Source: Rhodoferax sp. UBA4127 (GTDB lineage Bacteria > Pseudomonadota > Gammaproteobacteria > Burkholderiales > Burkholderiaceae_C). Taken from it: a DNA stretch of 5,050 nucleotides. The stretch is from positions 10,566-15,615 of the forward strand of contig DFWT01000216.1 of the NCBI GenBank assembly GCA_002381045.1. The letters run 5' to 3'. Position 1 is the first letter of the stretch; each line of letters starts with the position of its first letter. The notes below the pieces were generated by a model. The model was not told the origin of the DNA. It did not search any database and saw only the letters and a list, made by a program, of their open reading frames with translations. Both the position numbers and the translations under genes were made by a program. Of this stretch, positions 1-5,050 are shown one piece after another.

Positions 1-1071
1 CTGGTGCTGGCCGCGCAACCGGTCAGCTATGCCATGCTGATCGACGTGCATGGCACGGTGCCCTGGAGCGATTGGCCGATGCCGGTGCAGAGCAGTCCGG
101 TACGCGTCACCCTGGAGCACGCTGGGCAGGTATTTGTCGTTCAGCCAGGACACATCACCGATTCAGGCTGGCGCTATGAGTTTCGCAAGCATCTGGCCAG
201 TGCCAGCCAGCCCTTCGAGGTGGTGGCCATTCGGCAGGTGGGATGGACCGAGTTGCCATGGGGGGTCATGACTTTGTGGACCTTGATGGTGGCCGCGGGG
301 ATGGCAGCCTGGTCGGCCTGGAAACGCCAGCGCAGCGCGCGCCGCCGGGCGGAGGAACTGCTGCGCGTCGGGCAAGTGGCCCGATTGAACACGCTGGGCG
401 AATTGGCCGCAGGCATGGCCCATGAGCTCAACCAGCCCCTTACCGCGATTCTGGCCAATACACAGGCTGCCAGGCGCTTGCTCCAGGACGATCCGCCCGA
501 TCTGACGACGGCGGTACAAGCCATGGATCAGGCTGCGGGCCAGGCGCGCCGCGCCGCTGATGTGTTGGGGCGATTGCGCCGTACCGTAGAGCAACCCGGT
601 CCCGCACCGTCCGGCCAGGGCGTTGAACTGGCACAGGCGGTTCACAACGCGCTTGATTTGCTGGAGCCCGAATGTCGGCGCCGCGCCGTGACTCCATCGG
701 TGCACATGGCTCAGAAAGTGAGTGTGCTGGCAGAGCGTGTAGCCCTGGAGCAAATCGTGCACAACCTGCTTACCAATGCGCTGCAAGCGCTGGACCTGGT
801 GGCTGTCGGCGAACGTCAACTCACCATTGACATTGAGTCGAGCCAAGGCATGGGCGTGTTGCGGGTGGCGGACTCCGGGCCGGGCATTGCACTAGACATC
901 TTGCCGCATGTGTTTGAACCTTTTTTTACCACTCGTGAAGGCGGGCTTGGCTTGGGGTTGAGCCTGTGTGAAACCCTGGCCAGTGGCATGGGCGGGAAAT
1001 TGTCCGCACAGGCCAATGTGCCACGCGGTGCCGTCTTTGTTCTCGCCCTGCCACTGGCTCCCGGTCCATGA
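1..1071 (+). CDS. Sensor histidine kinase, 5' truncated by the window edge
   Basis: This is the C-terminal part of a membrane-bound sensor kinase that autophosphorylates on histidine and passes the phosphate to the regulator encoded next. The reading frame is open from base 1, so the true start lies outside the window. About 80 residues of a probable periplasmic sensor domain come first, followed by one hydrophobic segment (codons about 253-321) and a basic stretch rich in Arg and Lys. The H-box HELNQPL is at 421-441, the N-box HNLLTNALQAL at about 760-792, the G1 box DSGPGI at 871-888, FEPFFTT at 913-933 and GLGLGLS at 943-963. All catalytic boxes are intact. The HELNQPL form is typical of FixL/DctB/TodS-like kinases. 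The sensor part matches no domain I can name, so the signal is unknown. The stop codon overlaps the regulator start (ATGA), which indicates translational coupling. Confidence 0.95.
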   Translation: MVLAAQPVSYAMLIDVHGTVPWSDWPMPVQSSPVRVTLEHAGQVFVVQPGHITDSGWRYEFRKHLASASQPFEVVAIRQVGWTELPWGVMTLWTLMVAAGMAAWSAWKRQRSARRRAEELLRVGQVARLNTLGELAAGMAHELNQPLTAILANTQAARRLLQDDPPDLTTAVQAMDQAAGQARRAADVLGRLRRTVEQPGPAPSGQGVELAQAVHNALDLLEPECRRRAVTPSVHMAQKVSVLAERVALEQIVHNLLTNALQALDLVAVGERQLTIDIESSQGMGVLRVADSGPGIALDILPHVFEPFFTTREGGLGLGLSLCETLASGMGGKLSAQANVPRGAVFVLALPLAPGP

Positions 1072-1694
1072 ATGCACCACTGTCACCGCTGATCCATCTG
1101 ATCGACGACGACGAGGCCGTGCGCACCAGTCTGGCGCTTCTGATTGGCACGGTGGGCCTGCGAGTGCAGACTTGGGCTGACCCGCAGGAATTCATGCGCA
1201 GCTTTGACCGCCAGAGCATTGGTGCCATCGTGCTGGATGTGCGCATGCCCGGTATCAGTGGGCTGACCGTGCTGGATGCGCTTGTTGCACAAGGCGTGGA
1301 CTATCCCGTGATCATGCTCACCGGGCATGGCACTGTGGAACTGTGCCGACGCGCCCTGAAGTCGGGAGCGACAGAATTTCTGGAAAAGCCGGTCGATGAT
1401 GACGTGTTGCTTGAAGCGCTACAAAACGCAGTGCGTCAGCATGTGCGCTCGCGGGAGCGGCACCAGGCCAGTCGCCAGGCCCGTGAGCGTTATGCACAGT
1501 TGTCCGAGCGTGAGCGCGAGGTGCTGGGCTTGATCATGGAGGGGCTGACCAACAAGGATATTGGGCGTGCACTGGGTCTGTCGCCTCGCACCGTGGAAAC
1601 TCACCGCGCCAACCTGTTTGCCAAATTGCAGGTGGAGTCGCTGGCGCATCTGATTCGCCATTACGCCGCCCTTGCCGCGCAGAGCGGCAGCTGA
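1068..1694 (+). CDS. Two-component response regulator, FixJ/NarL (LuxR-HTH) family
   Basis: This 208-residue protein is a DNA-binding response regulator and the likely partner of the upstream kinase. The receiver domain covers residues about 8-122. The acidic pocket is D13-D14, the phosphoacceptor is D57 in IVLDVRMPG, the switch threonine is T85 in MLTGHG, and the conserved lysine is K107 in EKPV. A linker rich in Arg and Gln (about 123-143) joins it to a LuxR-type helix-turn-helix at about 145-189, with LSEREREVL, NKDIGRALGLSPRTVETHR and the following helix. Length and order match FixJ/TodT-like regulators. The start was chosen because its ATG overlaps the kinase stop by four bases. There is no good Shine-Dalgarno site, so translation probably depends on ribosomes finishing the kinase. 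Targets are not shown by sequence; the promoter of the next gene is the obvious candidate. Confidence 0.95.
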   Translation: MNAPLSPLIHLIDDDEAVRTSLALLIGTVGLRVQTWADPQEFMRSFDRQSIGAIVLDVRMPGISGLTVLDALVAQGVDYPVIMLTGHGTVELCRRALKSGATEFLEKPVDDDVLLEALQNAVRQHVRSRERHQASRQARERYAQLSEREREVLGLIMEGLTNKDIGRALGLSPRTVETHRANLFAKLQVESLAHLIRHYAALAAQSGS

Positions 1695-1696
1695 CA

Positions 1697-1712
1697 CGGC
1701 AGGCTTTTTGCC
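1697..1712 (+). promoter_or_regulatory. Possible sigma-54-like -24/-12 element (weak)
   Basis: The sequence CGGCAGG-CTTT-TTGCC has the invariant GG and GC pairs with the exact 12-base start-to-start spacing of sigma-54 promoters, and three mismatches to TGGCACG-N4-TTGCW. It begins three bases after the regulator stop. The same bases form a short CGGCA/TGCCG inverted repeat, so the match could be fortuitous. No enhancer-binding activator gene is visible in the window, and FixJ-type regulators normally act with sigma-70. Confidence 0.15.
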
Positions 1713-1729
1713 GGTTTGCAAGGCCATCT

Positions 1730-1757
1730 GCGTAGTTGTACGGAGTCCGACGCGTAG
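1730..1757 (+). promoter_or_regulatory. Candidate operator upstream of the HbpS-like gene
   Basis: A direct repeat GCGTAG occurs at 1730-1735 and 1752-1757, 22 bases (about two helical turns) apart. The first copy lies in an inverted repeat CGTA-gttg-TACG (1731-1742). If the TACATT at 1790-1795 is a -10 box, transcription would begin near 1802 and the repeats would lie at about -72 to -45. That is where FixJ/NarL-type activators usually bind. No convincing -35 hexamer is present, which fits an activator-dependent promoter. Binding by the regulator encoded upstream is inference. Confidence 0.3.
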
Positions 1758-1835
1758 CCACACGAATGGCCAAGCAACGCGTGCACGATTACATTTTCTT
1801 CAGGGGGTGGACCACTGCTTCACCACCCATTCAAC

Positions 1836-1840
1836 AGGAG
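1836..1840 (+). promoter_or_regulatory. Ribosome binding site of the HbpS-like gene
   Basis: AGGAG lies seven bases before the ATG at 1848. It is the clearest Shine-Dalgarno site in the window and fixes the start of this gene. A possible hairpin, GGGTGG (1805-1810) with CCACCC (1823-1828), ends eight bases upstream of it. Confidence 0.8.
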
Positions 1841-1847
1841 AAAACCC

Positions 1848-2339
1848 ATGCGATCCAATCATTGTTTTACCGTTCTCGTTTTGTCACTCGCCACCCTCGG
1901 CGCCAGCGCCCAAGGCGTTCGCGTCGAAAAGAACATGTCACTTGAACTGGCCACCAAAATTGCCGCGGCCACAGTGGCTGCTTGCACCGCTGACAAATAC
2001 AACGTGACCGCCACCGTGGTTGACCGTGCAGGTGGTGTACGCGCCGTGCAGCGCGCTGACAATGCCGGCCCGCACACCCTGGCCGCCAGTCAGGCCAAGG
2101 CATTCACTTCGGCTTCTGGCAAAAACACCACCGCCGCCATGTGGGAAGGTGTGCAAAAGAATCCCGCATCCACCAACGTCGCCATGATTCCCGGCTACCT
2201 GCTGCTGGGCGGTGGCGTGCCAGTGAAAGTGGGTGATGAAGTGATTGGCGCGGTGGGTGTGGGCGGTGCGCCTGGTGGTCATCTGGACGAAAAATGCGCC
2301 ATGGCCGGTATTGCCAGCGTGCAGGACATGCTCAAGTAA
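1848..2339 (+). CDS. Exported GlcG/HbpS-family heme-binding-like protein (DUF336 type)
   Basis: This 163-residue protein belongs to the GlcG/HbpS family. Its members fold into a small alpha/beta domain, and Streptomyces HbpS binds heme and acts with a sensor kinase. A Sec signal peptide is evident: a hydrophobic stretch at about residues 7-18, then ASA|Q with likely cleavage after A21, giving a mature periplasmic protein of about 142 residues. Family hallmarks are VTATVVDRAGGVRAVQRADNA (about 53-73), AKAFTSAS, the PGYLLLGGGVPVKVGDEVIGAVGVGGAPGGH block (about 115-145) and a terminal DEKCAMAGI helix. The mature part has two cysteines, C46 and C150, which could form a disulfide. The start is fixed by AGGAG seven bases upstream. 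It follows the two-component pair and precedes an exported ankyrin protein by 29 bases. Heme binding is not proven here; some relatives are annotated only as cobalamin- or glycolate-cluster proteins. Confidence 0.9.
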   Translation: MRSNHCFTVLVLSLATLGASAQGVRVEKNMSLELATKIAAATVAACTADKYNVTATVVDRAGGVRAVQRADNAGPHTLAASQAKAFTSASGKNTTAAMWEGVQKNPASTNVAMIPGYLLLGGGVPVKVGDEVIGAVGVGGAPGGHLDEKCAMAGIASVQDMLK

Positions 2340-2368
2340 TCCGGCCTCAAACAAGTTTTGCTTGCGAT

Positions 2369-3073
2369 ATGGCGCGTCCGCTCTCTTTTCTGACATGGTG
2401 CATGGCTGCTTGGTTGGCCATGGGGTTTCTGGCCAGCGCTGCCCGGGCTCAGGTGCCTCCGAGCGCGGCAGAGGCGGCGCGTTACATCGGCTTGCTGGCG
2501 GCCGCCCACAAGGGGGACTTGCCGCAGTTAAAGAAGCTGTTGGCTGCTGGCGCCAGTGTGAACGAGCGCGACTCGCACGGCCGCACGGCTGTTCATGTGG
2601 CCGCATTCGCCAGACAGCGCGACGTGTTGCGCGCCTTGGCGCAGGCAGGTGCAAACCTTGAACTGCTGGAAAACGACCGTTATGACGCTGTCACAGTGGC
2701 GGCCGTGGCCGACGATGAAGAAACCCTGCGTGTGTTGCTGGCGCTCGGTGCGAGTGCCAAGCAGACCACCAGTCGGTACGACGGCACCGCATTGATTGCG
2801 GCGGCTCACTTGGGACACGACGGCGTGGTCAGGCAACTGATCGCTGCGGGGGCACCTCTGGACCACGTCAACAACCTGCATTGGACCGCCGTCATTGAAG
2901 CCATTGTGCTGGGCAATGGTGGTGCCAGGCATCAGGCGGTGTTGCGTGGGTTGCTGGAAGCCGGTGCCAGCACCCGGCTGACCGATCGAGAGGGCAACAC
3001 ACCCTTGACGCTAGCACGTGCCCGGGGCTACGTCACCATGGTGGCCATGCTTGAAAAGGCAGCAGCCAAGTAG
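2369..3073 (+). CDS. Periplasmic ankyrin-repeat protein
   Basis: This 234-residue protein is made of ankyrin repeats, a scaffold for protein-protein contacts. The ATG at 2369 was preferred over an earlier in-frame ATG at 2294, inside the preceding gene, because it gives a good signal peptide: hydrophobic residues about 7-24 and ARA|Q, with cleavage after A27. The mature part has no cysteine and about six repeats, at about 42-66, 70-99, 104-132, 137-166, 171-202 and 209-231. They carry typical pieces such as GRTAVHVAA, LAQAGANLELL, GTALIAAAHLGHDGVVRQLIAAGAPLD and GNTPLTLARARGY. No catalytic domain is visible. There is no clear Shine-Dalgarno site, and the gap to the HbpS-like gene is 29 bases, so co-transcription and coupled expression are likely. 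Periplasmic ankyrin proteins such as AnkB of Pseudomonas have been linked to oxidative-stress defence; whether that applies here is a guess. Confidence 0.9.
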   Translation: MARPLSFLTWCMAAWLAMGFLASAARAQVPPSAAEAARYIGLLAAAHKGDLPQLKKLLAAGASVNERDSHGRTAVHVAAFARQRDVLRALAQAGANLELLENDRYDAVTVAAVADDEETLRVLLALGASAKQTTSRYDGTALIAAAHLGHDGVVRQLIAAGAPLDHVNNLHWTAVIEAIVLGNGGARHQAVLRGLLEAGASTRLTDREGNTPLTLARARGYVTMVAMLEKAAAK

Positions 3074-3077
3074 GCCA

Positions 3078-3108
3078 CTGCCGGACCGGGGCCGGCGCTT
3101 CAGGGCAG
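3078..3108. terminator. GC-rich inverted repeats between convergent genes (possible bidirectional terminator)
   Basis: In the convergent junction GCCGG (3080-3084) can pair with CCGGC (3092-3096) over a seven-base loop. Alternatively CTGCC (3078-3082) can pair with GGCAG (3104-3108), inside the end of the minus-strand gene. No T-run follows on either strand, so this is not a standard intrinsic terminator and may only slow polymerase or be chance in GC-rich DNA. Confidence 0.25.
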
Positions 3109-3864
3109 CGTCATCAGGCTGTTAGCCGCTTGGCTTACCTTCAGGCGCTGGTGGGCTGCACCTTCCCAGTCCGGAGGTTGCTGGTTCTTGGCCTGCAGGT
3201 AGTGGTGGGTAAACACATCCAGGTAGGCGTCTAAAACCTCGGCTGCGTGCGGTTCACCGGCGAGCGCCAGACACAGAGCACCAACTTCGGAGGTACAAAA
3301 GTGGTCGCTGCGGCTGGAGCGGCGCAACCGGTAGTTCGAGATCTGCTCGGGTTTCAGGCTGAGCACTGGCAAATGGTCGAGATAGGGGCTTTTGCGGAAC
3401 ATTTTGCCGGCTTCCGACCAAGTTGCATCCAGCAGCACAAACAGTGGGCGCTTCGGTGCTTGCCCCTCAATAACCTTGGCTGGCATCAATGAGGTCACCA
3501 TCCGCTCGGGTGACACAAACTCGCCGGGAAACACCACATAGCCTTGCCACTGAGGGTCGGCCAGCAGCGTCAGCAGTCGGGGGTCAACTTCGGTGCGCGC
3601 CCAACTGTAGGCAAATGTGTCGGCCACCACATCGGCTACTAGCCAACCGGTGTTGCTGGGTTTAAGAGGCTCAATATCTGCCATCAGCAAGCAGACGCCC
3701 GCCCGAGTGGGCACTTGGGGGCGTAAGGCGCACATACAGTGGCTGTGCATCACGCGGCAGCCAGGGCAACGCTCCGTCTTGGGGCCACCACGGGCGCGAA
3801 ATGGTTTGACAGCGCGCGCCAGACGCTCTGTGCGCAAGCGCGATACGGCGTGGGGGAATGTCAT
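3100..3864 (-). CDS. tapT: DTW-domain tRNA-uridine aminocarboxypropyltransferase (TapT/YfiP type)
   Basis: This 254-residue protein is predicted to transfer the 3-amino-3-carboxypropyl group of S-adenosylmethionine to a uridine in tRNA (acp3U, position 47 in the E. coli enzyme TapT/YfiP). The family signature D-x-T-W appears as DATW at residues 146-149, followed by SEAGKMFRKSPYLDHLPVLSL, which is highly typical. Other family marks are KPSNTGWLVADV (about 68-79), YRLRR and the later FCTSEVGALCLAL. Near the N-terminus four cysteines (C33, C36, C43, C45) form a CxxC-x6-CxC pattern, probably a zinc site. Length is close to that of E. coli TapT. The ATG start has no good Shine-Dalgarno sequence, but the N-terminal basic region before the cysteines fits the family. 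It lies alone on the minus strand, convergent with the ankyrin gene and divergent from the HDOD gene, so it is probably transcribed singly as a housekeeping tRNA-modification gene. Confidence 0.92.
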   Translation of the reverse strand: MTFPHAVSRLRTERLARAVKPFRARGGPKTERCPGCRVMHSHCMCALRPQVPTRAGVCLLMADIEPLKPSNTGWLVADVVADTFAYSWARTEVDPRLLTLLADPQWQGYVVFPGEFVSPERMVTSLMPAKVIEGQAPKRPLFVLLDATWSEAGKMFRKSPYLDHLPVLSLKPEQISNYRLRRSSRSDHFCTSEVGALCLALAGEPHAAEVLDAYLDVFTHHYLQAKNQQPPDWEGAAHQRLKVSQAANSLMTLP

Positions 3865-3904
3865 GCAAGCACCAGGTTAAGGAAGGCATTCGCATTGTCG
3901 GCGG

Positions 3905-3925
3905 GCATTGGCCCCGCGCCAATGC
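3905..3925. repeat. Perfect 8-bp hairpin in the divergent intergenic region
   Basis: GCATTGGC (3905-3912) and GCCAATGC (3918-3925) form a perfect 8-bp stem over a five-base loop. A second copy of the left arm, CGCATTG at 3891-3897, could pair instead with CAATGCG at 3920-3926, so two exclusive foldings are possible. No T-run follows. The hairpin lies in the leader side of the minus-strand tRNA-modification gene and upstream of the HDOD promoter region. It could be an operator or an mRNA structure. Confidence 0.55.
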
Positions 3926-3970
3926 GGGTGGTGTGGCCAGGACTTCGGCGCTTGGGTCATTGGGCGGGAG

Positions 3971-3995
3971 CATAATTCAGACGAATACCACGTGG
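3971..3995 (+). promoter_or_regulatory. Candidate promoter and palindrome upstream of the HDOD gene
   Basis: CATAAT at 3971-3976 is the best -10-like box before the HDOD gene and would place the transcript start near 3983, leaving a leader of about 56 bases. No good -35 hexamer lies at the right distance; TTGGGT at 3952-3957 is only 13 bases away. A perfect palindrome CCACGTGG at 3988-3995 lies just after the predicted start, where a repressor could act. Nothing else in the 174-base divergent gap looks like a minus-strand promoter. Confidence 0.25.
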
Positions 3996-4038
3996 GGCCA
4001 GGTAGTGACCCGAAACAACCTCAGCATGGCTGATCCAT

Positions 4039-4866
4039 ATGAACGCATCCGACCGTTACCTACATAACTCCGACGCGCTGCCAGTGATGCCCGAAACGGC
4101 TGTCCAGTTGATGCGCACCCTTGAACGAGAAGACACTTCCATGTCCGAAGTGGCAGCGCTGATCGAGCGCGACCCCAGCCTGGCCATCAAGGTGCTGCGG
4201 GTGGCTAACTCGGCCGGGGTGGGGGCAGGGCGCGAGGTAGCCAACTTGCGCGATGCCGCCAACCTGATTGGCATGCGGCGCTTGCGTGACATGTCGATGG
4301 CCGCCTGCGTGGCCAATATTTTCCCAAAGGGTGGCACGTTTGACCGCGAACGCTTCTGGCGTCACGGTCTGGCCACAGCCGGCCATGCCAAGGTGCTGGC
4401 TGGCTTGTGCGACGTTGATCCAGACACTGCCTACATCGCAGGTCTGGTCATGCGGATTGGTCGGGTGTTGATGCTGATGATTGAGCCGGAAATTGTGGCC
4501 CGTTGTGACGAGCTCAATGACGCCCCGGACACCCTGATCATTCACGAGATTGAATGGCTGGGCTGCAGCCATCTGGAGGTCAGCGCGGCATTGGCTAAGC
4601 GTTGGAATTTCCCAAGTGAAATCGTGGATGCGCTGGTGGCTGCCCGTGACCCGCTTGCCACCCTGCCTTTTTCTGCCTTGGGTGCCGTATTGCGCCTGGC
4701 CAGCACCTTGGCTGACGCGGGTGACTTGCAACTGCCCGAGGTCGACACCCTGGTGGCCCTGCAGCCTGAGTTGATGGCCCGCATGGAACTGTCCGCTGAA
4801 GACCTGGTGGAATATCTGCAGCCTTGGGACAGCTTGACCCAAGGGGTTGATCAGCTGGTGTCCTGA
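4039..4866 (+). CDS. HDOD-domain signalling protein
   Basis: This 275-residue protein is almost entirely one HDOD domain, a degenerate relative of HD phosphohydrolases found in bacterial signalling proteins and thought to act by protein contacts rather than catalysis. Typical features are LPVMPETAVQLM (about 14-25), the block IERDPSLAIKVLRVANSAG (about 42-60), FWRHGLATAGHAKVLA (about 106-121) and GCSHLEVSAALAKRWNFPSEIVDAL (about 175-199). Where true HD enzymes have AGLLHDIG, this protein has AGLVMRIG (134-141), so the HD pair is missing and hydrolase activity is unlikely. There is no extra GGDEF, EAL or receiver domain. The ATG at 4039 lacks a Shine-Dalgarno site. An in-frame stop at 4006-4008 limits extension upstream, and ATG 4087 would cut into the conserved LPVMPET start. 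It stands alone, divergent from the tRNA-modification gene. The partner and signal cannot be read from the sequence. Confidence 0.92.
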   Translation: MNASDRYLHNSDALPVMPETAVQLMRTLEREDTSMSEVAALIERDPSLAIKVLRVANSAGVGAGREVANLRDAANLIGMRRLRDMSMAACVANIFPKGGTFDRERFWRHGLATAGHAKVLAGLCDVDPDTAYIAGLVMRIGRVLMLMIEPEIVARCDELNDAPDTLIIHEIEWLGCSHLEVSAALAKRWNFPSEIVDALVAARDPLATLPFSALGAVLRLASTLADAGDLQLPEVDTLVALQPELMARMELSAEDLVEYLQPWDSLTQGVDQLVS

Positions 4867-4928
4867 ACGCCGAATGGTGTTTGATCGCAGTGGTCTGAAT
4901 TCAGGACTTCGCCACCTTCGACTCACTC

Positions 4929-4991
4929 CGGTTTGCGGCTGAAACTGTTGTGCCGCGCTCGCGCCAGCACGAGTTTCGGATCGCCAAACCG
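4929..4991. repeat. Long imperfect inverted repeat, unexplained
   Basis: The two arms match in nested order: CGGTTTG (4929-4935) with CAAACCG (4985-4991), CG (4936-4937) with CG (4982-4983), GAAACT (4941-4946) with AGTTTC (4972-4977), GTGC (4950-4953) with GCAC (4967-4970), and CGC with GCG around a short loop near 4957-4960. That gives about 22 base pairs broken by small internal loops, so an RNA from either strand would fold into a long hairpin. No T-run follows, so it is not an ordinary terminator. It could be a palindromic intergenic repeat, a structured leader of the next gene or a small RNA. Confidence 0.6.
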
Positions 4992-5029
4992 CCCGCGTGG
5001 GCAGCGGCCTCGACGTGACTCGGTCTCGC

Positions 5030-5035
5030 TAATAT
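5030..5035 (+). promoter_or_regulatory. -10-like box TAATAT just before a possible gene start
   Basis: TAATAT differs from TATAAT at two positions and stands out in GC-rich surroundings. If used, transcription would begin around 5042, which is the A of an ATG. No good -35 hexamer is seen 16-18 bases upstream, so an activator may be needed or the match may be chance. Confidence 0.3.
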
Positions 5036-5041
5036 TCCACC

Positions 5042-5050
5042 ATGAAGAAG
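5042..5050 (+). CDS. Possible start of a further gene, cut by the window end
   Basis: ATG AAG AAG at the very end encodes Met-Lys-Lys, a common beginning of bacterial proteins, and follows a TAATAT box. No Shine-Dalgarno sequence precedes it. Only three codons are visible, so the product cannot be named and the call rests on position alone. Confidence 0.35.

Noticed and set aside
163..846. Minus-strand open frame of 227 codons opposite the kinase
   Set aside because: The plus strand carries all kinase boxes in order; the antisense translation has no recognisable motif.
1697..1713. CGGCA/TGCCG as an intrinsic terminator of the two-component operon
   Set aside because: The stem has only five pairs and the T-run is in the loop, not after the stem.
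2294..2368. Upstream extension of the ankyrin gene to the ATG at 2294
   Set aside because: It would overlap the end of the HbpS-like gene by 46 bases and bury the signal peptide; the ATG at 2369 gives a normal exported protein.
1938..2654. Minus-strand open frame of 238 codons across the HbpS-like and ankyrin genes
   Set aside because: It covers two convincing plus-strand genes and its product is low-complexity with no family features.
4861..4906. TCCTGAA (4861-4867) and TTCAGGA (4900-4906) as a terminator of the HDOD gene, including the palindrome CTGAATTCAG at 4895-4904
   Set aside because: The loop would be 32 bases long and no T-run follows, so a functional intrinsic terminator is not supported.
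4060..4926. Long open frame of 288 codons on the minus strand opposite the HDOD gene
   Set aside because: It is antisense to a gene with clear HDOD motifs and its translation is rich in His and Gln with no recognisable domain, as expected for a shadow of a GC-rich gene.
4902..5050. Minus-strand frames open from the right edge (two frames, stopping near 4902 and 4924)
   Set aside because: Neither translation resembles a known protein end, and one of them owes part of its openness to the inverted repeat. A gene tail entering from the right cannot be fully excluded.

Overview
The window looks like chromosomal DNA of a GC-rich betaproteobacterium, most likely Burkholderiales and perhaps Comamonadaceae. 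This is inferred from base composition and the style of the proteins; there is no rRNA or other marker to prove it. No mobile element, CRISPR array, tRNA or rRNA gene was seen. Five genes are well supported, and the window edges cut a sixth and possibly a seventh feature.

Left part (1-3073, all + strand): the 3' part of a membrane sensor histidine kinase, then a FixJ/NarL-type response regulator joined to it by an ATGA stop/start overlap. After a 153-base regulatory gap come two genes for exported proteins: a GlcG/HbpS-family protein (DUF336 type) with a clear signal peptide, and 29 bases further on a small ankyrin-repeat protein, also with a signal peptide. The simplest reading is a signalling unit in which the two-component pair controls, or is assisted by, a periplasmic HbpS-like protein and an ankyrin partner. 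The layout recalls the HbpS-SenS-SenR redox/heme sensing system of Streptomyces, here in a Gram-negative setting.

Middle (3100-3864, - strand): a DTW-domain enzyme of the TapT/YfiP type, predicted to add the aminocarboxypropyl group to a tRNA uridine. It converges on the ankyrin gene, with only 26 bases between the two stop codons.

Right part (3865-5050): a 174-base divergent intergenic region with a perfect 8-bp hairpin, then an HDOD-domain protein on the + strand. The HDOD protein has lost the HD metal-binding pair, as many HDOD proteins have. After it lies a 175-base gap with a long imperfect inverted repeat (4929-4991) that no gene explains. A TAATAT box follows, placed so that transcription would begin on or next to the ATG at 5042, which may open the next gene.

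The points most worth following up are the kinase-regulator-HbpS-ankyrin neighbourhood, the unexplained inverted repeat at 4929-4991, and the possible leaderless start at 5042.
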